6,754 nt of DNA from Deltaproteobacteria bacterium (lineage in GTDB: Bacteria; Myxococcota_A; UBA9160; SMWR01): assembly GCA_019313605.1 (NCBI GenBank), contig JAFDAW010000154.1, positions 1 to 6,754 of the forward strand, read 5' to 3'. Positions 6,587 through 6,754 of this stretch are shown piece by piece. The notes under the pieces are model-generated. The model saw only the letters and a list, made by a program, of their open reading frames with translations, made no database searches and was not told where the DNA came from. The position numbers were made by a program, and so were the translations under genes. Each line of letters opens with the position of its first letter. The first letter of the stretch is position 1.

Positions 6587-6600
6587 CTACCGCTAACGCG

Positions 6601-6628
6601 CTACTGCGCCTCAATCCAGGCGCGGTAG
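6601..6628. repeat. Inverted repeat overlapping the stop codon of the right-edge gene
   Basis: The arms ctactgcgcct (6601-6611) and aggcgcggtag (6618-6628) pair over 11 positions with one mismatch (a U-G wobble on the plus strand, C-A on the minus strand), around a six-base loop. A second ctaccgc copy at 6587-6593 could pair with the same right arm (gcggtag, 6622-6628) without mismatch. There is no U-tract, so a terminator role is doubtful. Confidence 0.35.
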
Positions 6629-6754
6629 TCGCCCGCGTATCCAACTTCATCCCAGCGGCAGCGGACGCGCTCGAGGATGGGCCCGATTTTTTCCGGCGGG
6701 AGTTTATCGCCCGACAGGACGCGATCGACGACCGGCTGGGCCCGGGCACGGAAC
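6601..6754 (-). CDS. C-terminal end of an unrecognised protein; start lies outside the window
   Basis: The minus strand is open from the right edge of the window to a TAG at 6601-6603, giving 50 residues. The end is hydrophilic and mixed-charge: it contains QPVVDRVLSGDKLPPEKIG, then ILERVRCRWDEVGYAGDYRAWIEAQ in two parts (ILERVRCRW, DEVGYAGDYRAWIEAQ). The amino-acid makeup and the G/C-rich third codon positions look like a real gene rather than a shadow frame. No family is recognised, and there is no membrane segment or metal motif in the visible part. It runs in the same direction as the PFOR operon but is separated from it by about 330 bases, so it is probably a separate unit. Confidence 0.55.
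   Translation of the reverse strand, partial: FRARAQPVVDRVLSGDKLPPEKIGPILERVRCRWDEVGYAGDYRAWIEAQ

Larger units (their letters stand above)
6275..6600. other. Intergenic region upstream of the PFOR operon
   Basis: No intact gene is supported in these 326 bases. The half nearest the PFOR start (about 6300-6440) is clearly richer in A and T than its surroundings and contains the candidate sigma-54 promoter and the AAAGATA repeats. The distal half (about 6449-6586) is GC-rich and holds the possible aminotransferase remnant. Short open frames on both strands lack credible ribosome sites or family resemblance. Confidence 0.6.

Noticed and set aside
6452..6628. Short plus-strand GTG frame (about 58 codons) in the upstream region
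   Set aside because: No ribosome-binding site, and its Arg-rich translation is the complement of the better-looking minus-strand stretches.
1..6754. Search for CRISPR arrays, tRNA or rRNA genes, insertion sequence ends or attachment sites
   Set aside because: No regularly spaced repeats, cloverleaf-like sequence, transposase motif or terminal inverted repeats with target duplications were seen.

Overview
The window comes from a high-GC bacterial chromosome. It holds the end of a complex I (nuo) operon on the plus strand, converging on a two-gene operon on the minus strand that encodes a split pyruvate:ferredoxin oxidoreductase (PFOR, NifJ type). Dense GC-rich codons, tightly packed genes and the pairing of complex I with a PFOR fit a proteobacterial or delta-proteobacterial/myxococcal-like organism. 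Sequence alone cannot fix the taxon, and this placement is only a guess.

Layout. Bases 1-692 are the C-terminal half of nuoM. It overlaps nuoN (689-2152) by an ATGA. After nuoN comes a 40-base gap with a perfect 10-bp hairpin (2155-2177) that probably ends transcription from both sides. The minus-strand operon reads from right to left. The first gene (6274-3884) carries the alpha and gamma parts of PFOR (domains I, II and III) with a pair of CBS domains added at its C-terminus. The second gene (3887-2193) carries the linker/ferredoxin (delta) and thiamine-diphosphate (beta) parts. These two genes also overlap by an ATGA. Upstream, bases 6275-6600 hold no intact gene: there is an AT-richer promoter-like stretch with a candidate sigma-54 site and, at 6449-6586, what may be the decayed tail of a class-III aminotransferase. 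The right edge (6601-6754) is the C-terminal end of an unrecognised minus-strand gene.

How the genes work together. The two PFOR chains together rebuild one complete NifJ enzyme. Thr, Glu and Arg pyruvate/cofactor residues occur at the same spacing as in the Desulfovibrio enzyme, and there are ligands for three [4Fe-4S] clusters and a thiamine-diphosphate site. It should oxidise pyruvate with CoA to acetyl-CoA and CO2 and reduce ferredoxin or flavodoxin. Complex I pumps protons across the membrane. Whether PFOR-derived ferredoxin feeds this complex I cannot be judged without the rest of the nuo operon.

The most notable point is the architecture: a NifJ enzyme cut between domains III and IV, with a CBS (adenine-nucleotide-sensing) module fused to the end of the gamma domain. 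This suggests allosteric control of PFOR by cellular energy charge.
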